Assembly: GCA_913056425.1 (NCBI GenBank)
Contig: CAJXLR010000109.1
Coordinates: 1 to 6,154, forward strand
Reading direction: 5' to 3'
Source of the DNA: an uncultured Bacteroidota bacterium
GTDB lineage: Bacteria > Bacteroidota > Bacteroidia > NS11-12g > UBA9320
Length of the DNA: 6,154 nucleotides
Shown piece after piece: positions 5,973 to 6,154 of this stretch. The first letter of the stretch is position 1. Each line of letters starts with the position of its first letter. The position numbers and the translations under genes are program-made. The notes under the pieces were generated by a model. The model searched no databases. It worked only from the letters and a program-made list of their open reading frames with translations, and was not told the DNA's origin.

Positions 5973-6154
5973 ATGGACTTAAAGCCGTTTTACGAAAAAG
6001 TTGAAGATGCCATCCAAACGCTTGGAATCGAACCGGAAATGACCCGATGTGATCAAGAAGGGCAATGGGTATTGCAGCGTGGGGAAGCAGAAATTTATCT
6101 CGATGTTTGGCAACCGCAAAACCATAATCAATGGGAATACTTTAAAGAAGACGA
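5973..6154 (+). CDS. Hypothetical acidic protein, N-terminal 60 residues (cut by window end)
   Basis: The frame opens with ATG at 5973 and stays open to the end of the window without a stop: MDLKPFYEKVEDAIQTLGIE, then PEMTRCDQEGQWVLQRGEAE, then IYLDVWQPQNHNQWEYFKED. It is acidic, with no signal peptide or membrane segment, so probably cytoplasmic. An N-terminal amphipathic helix (about 3-17) followed by a strand pair (QWVLQRG, AEIYLDVW) recalls the YbjN / type III chaperone-like (TY-Chap) small-protein fold, which occurs in Bacteroidota. That resemblance is a memory-based guess on 60 residues and should be treated as weak. The start is supported by the TATCTTTG box 4 nt upstream and by codon use like that of its neighbours. 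It is divergent from mfd. Confidence 0.7.
   Translation, partial: MDLKPFYEKVEDAIQTLGIEPEMTRCDQEGQWVLQRGEAEIYLDVWQPQNHNQWEYFKED

Noticed and set aside
1..6154. CRISPR array, insertion sequence, tRNA or rRNA, phage or defence system
   Set aside because: No regularly spaced repeats, transposase or integrase motifs, cloverleaf structures or rRNA-like stretches were found on either strand.

Overview
The window looks like chromosomal DNA of a Bacteroidota bacterium, possibly Flavobacteriia-like. The evidence is moderate GC, no recognisable Shine-Dalgarno sequences before the genes, a WG-repeat secreted protein, Bacteroidota-type versions of housekeeping proteins, and several copies of the phylum's promoter element TAnnTTTG just before genes. 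Genus cannot be read from this sequence.

Layout. 1-333 (+) is the C-terminal end of a dihydrolipoyl dehydrogenase; its reading frame is broken between about 40 and 83. It is followed with no gap by 334-960 (+), a secreted WG-repeat protein of unknown role. Then comes 992-2251 (+), a complete kynureninase that stands alone, with no other kynurenine-pathway gene visible. The 239-bp gap 2252-2490 is not empty. On the minus strand it holds a well-formed promoter (TTG, 19 nt, TACCTTTG), a highly structured region of about 145 nt and a strong intrinsic terminator. Together these describe a small RNA gene of about 170 nt whose architecture resembles 6S RNA: closing stem, central bubble with a hairpin on its 3' side, apical stem. 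2491-5793 (-) is the transcription-repair coupling factor Mfd, apparently full length but without an ATG start. The divergent intergenic region 5794-5972 contains a palindromic repeat and promoter-like boxes for both flanking genes. 5973-6154 (+) is the start of a small acidic protein that runs off the window.

How it fits together. The protein genes are unrelated housekeeping and accessory functions: 2-oxoacid dehydrogenase or glycine cleavage E3, tryptophan and NAD metabolism, and transcription-coupled repair. There is no obvious multi-gene system. The most interesting element is the unlisted RNA gene convergent with kynureninase. If it is 6S RNA, it would bind the housekeeping RNA polymerase holoenzyme and reset transcription in stationary phase. 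A second theme is the TAnnTTTG box placed exactly 4 nt before the ATG of two genes, and exactly 4 nt before the first base of the RNA's closing stem. This suggests leaderless mRNAs for those genes and a consistent transcription start rule.
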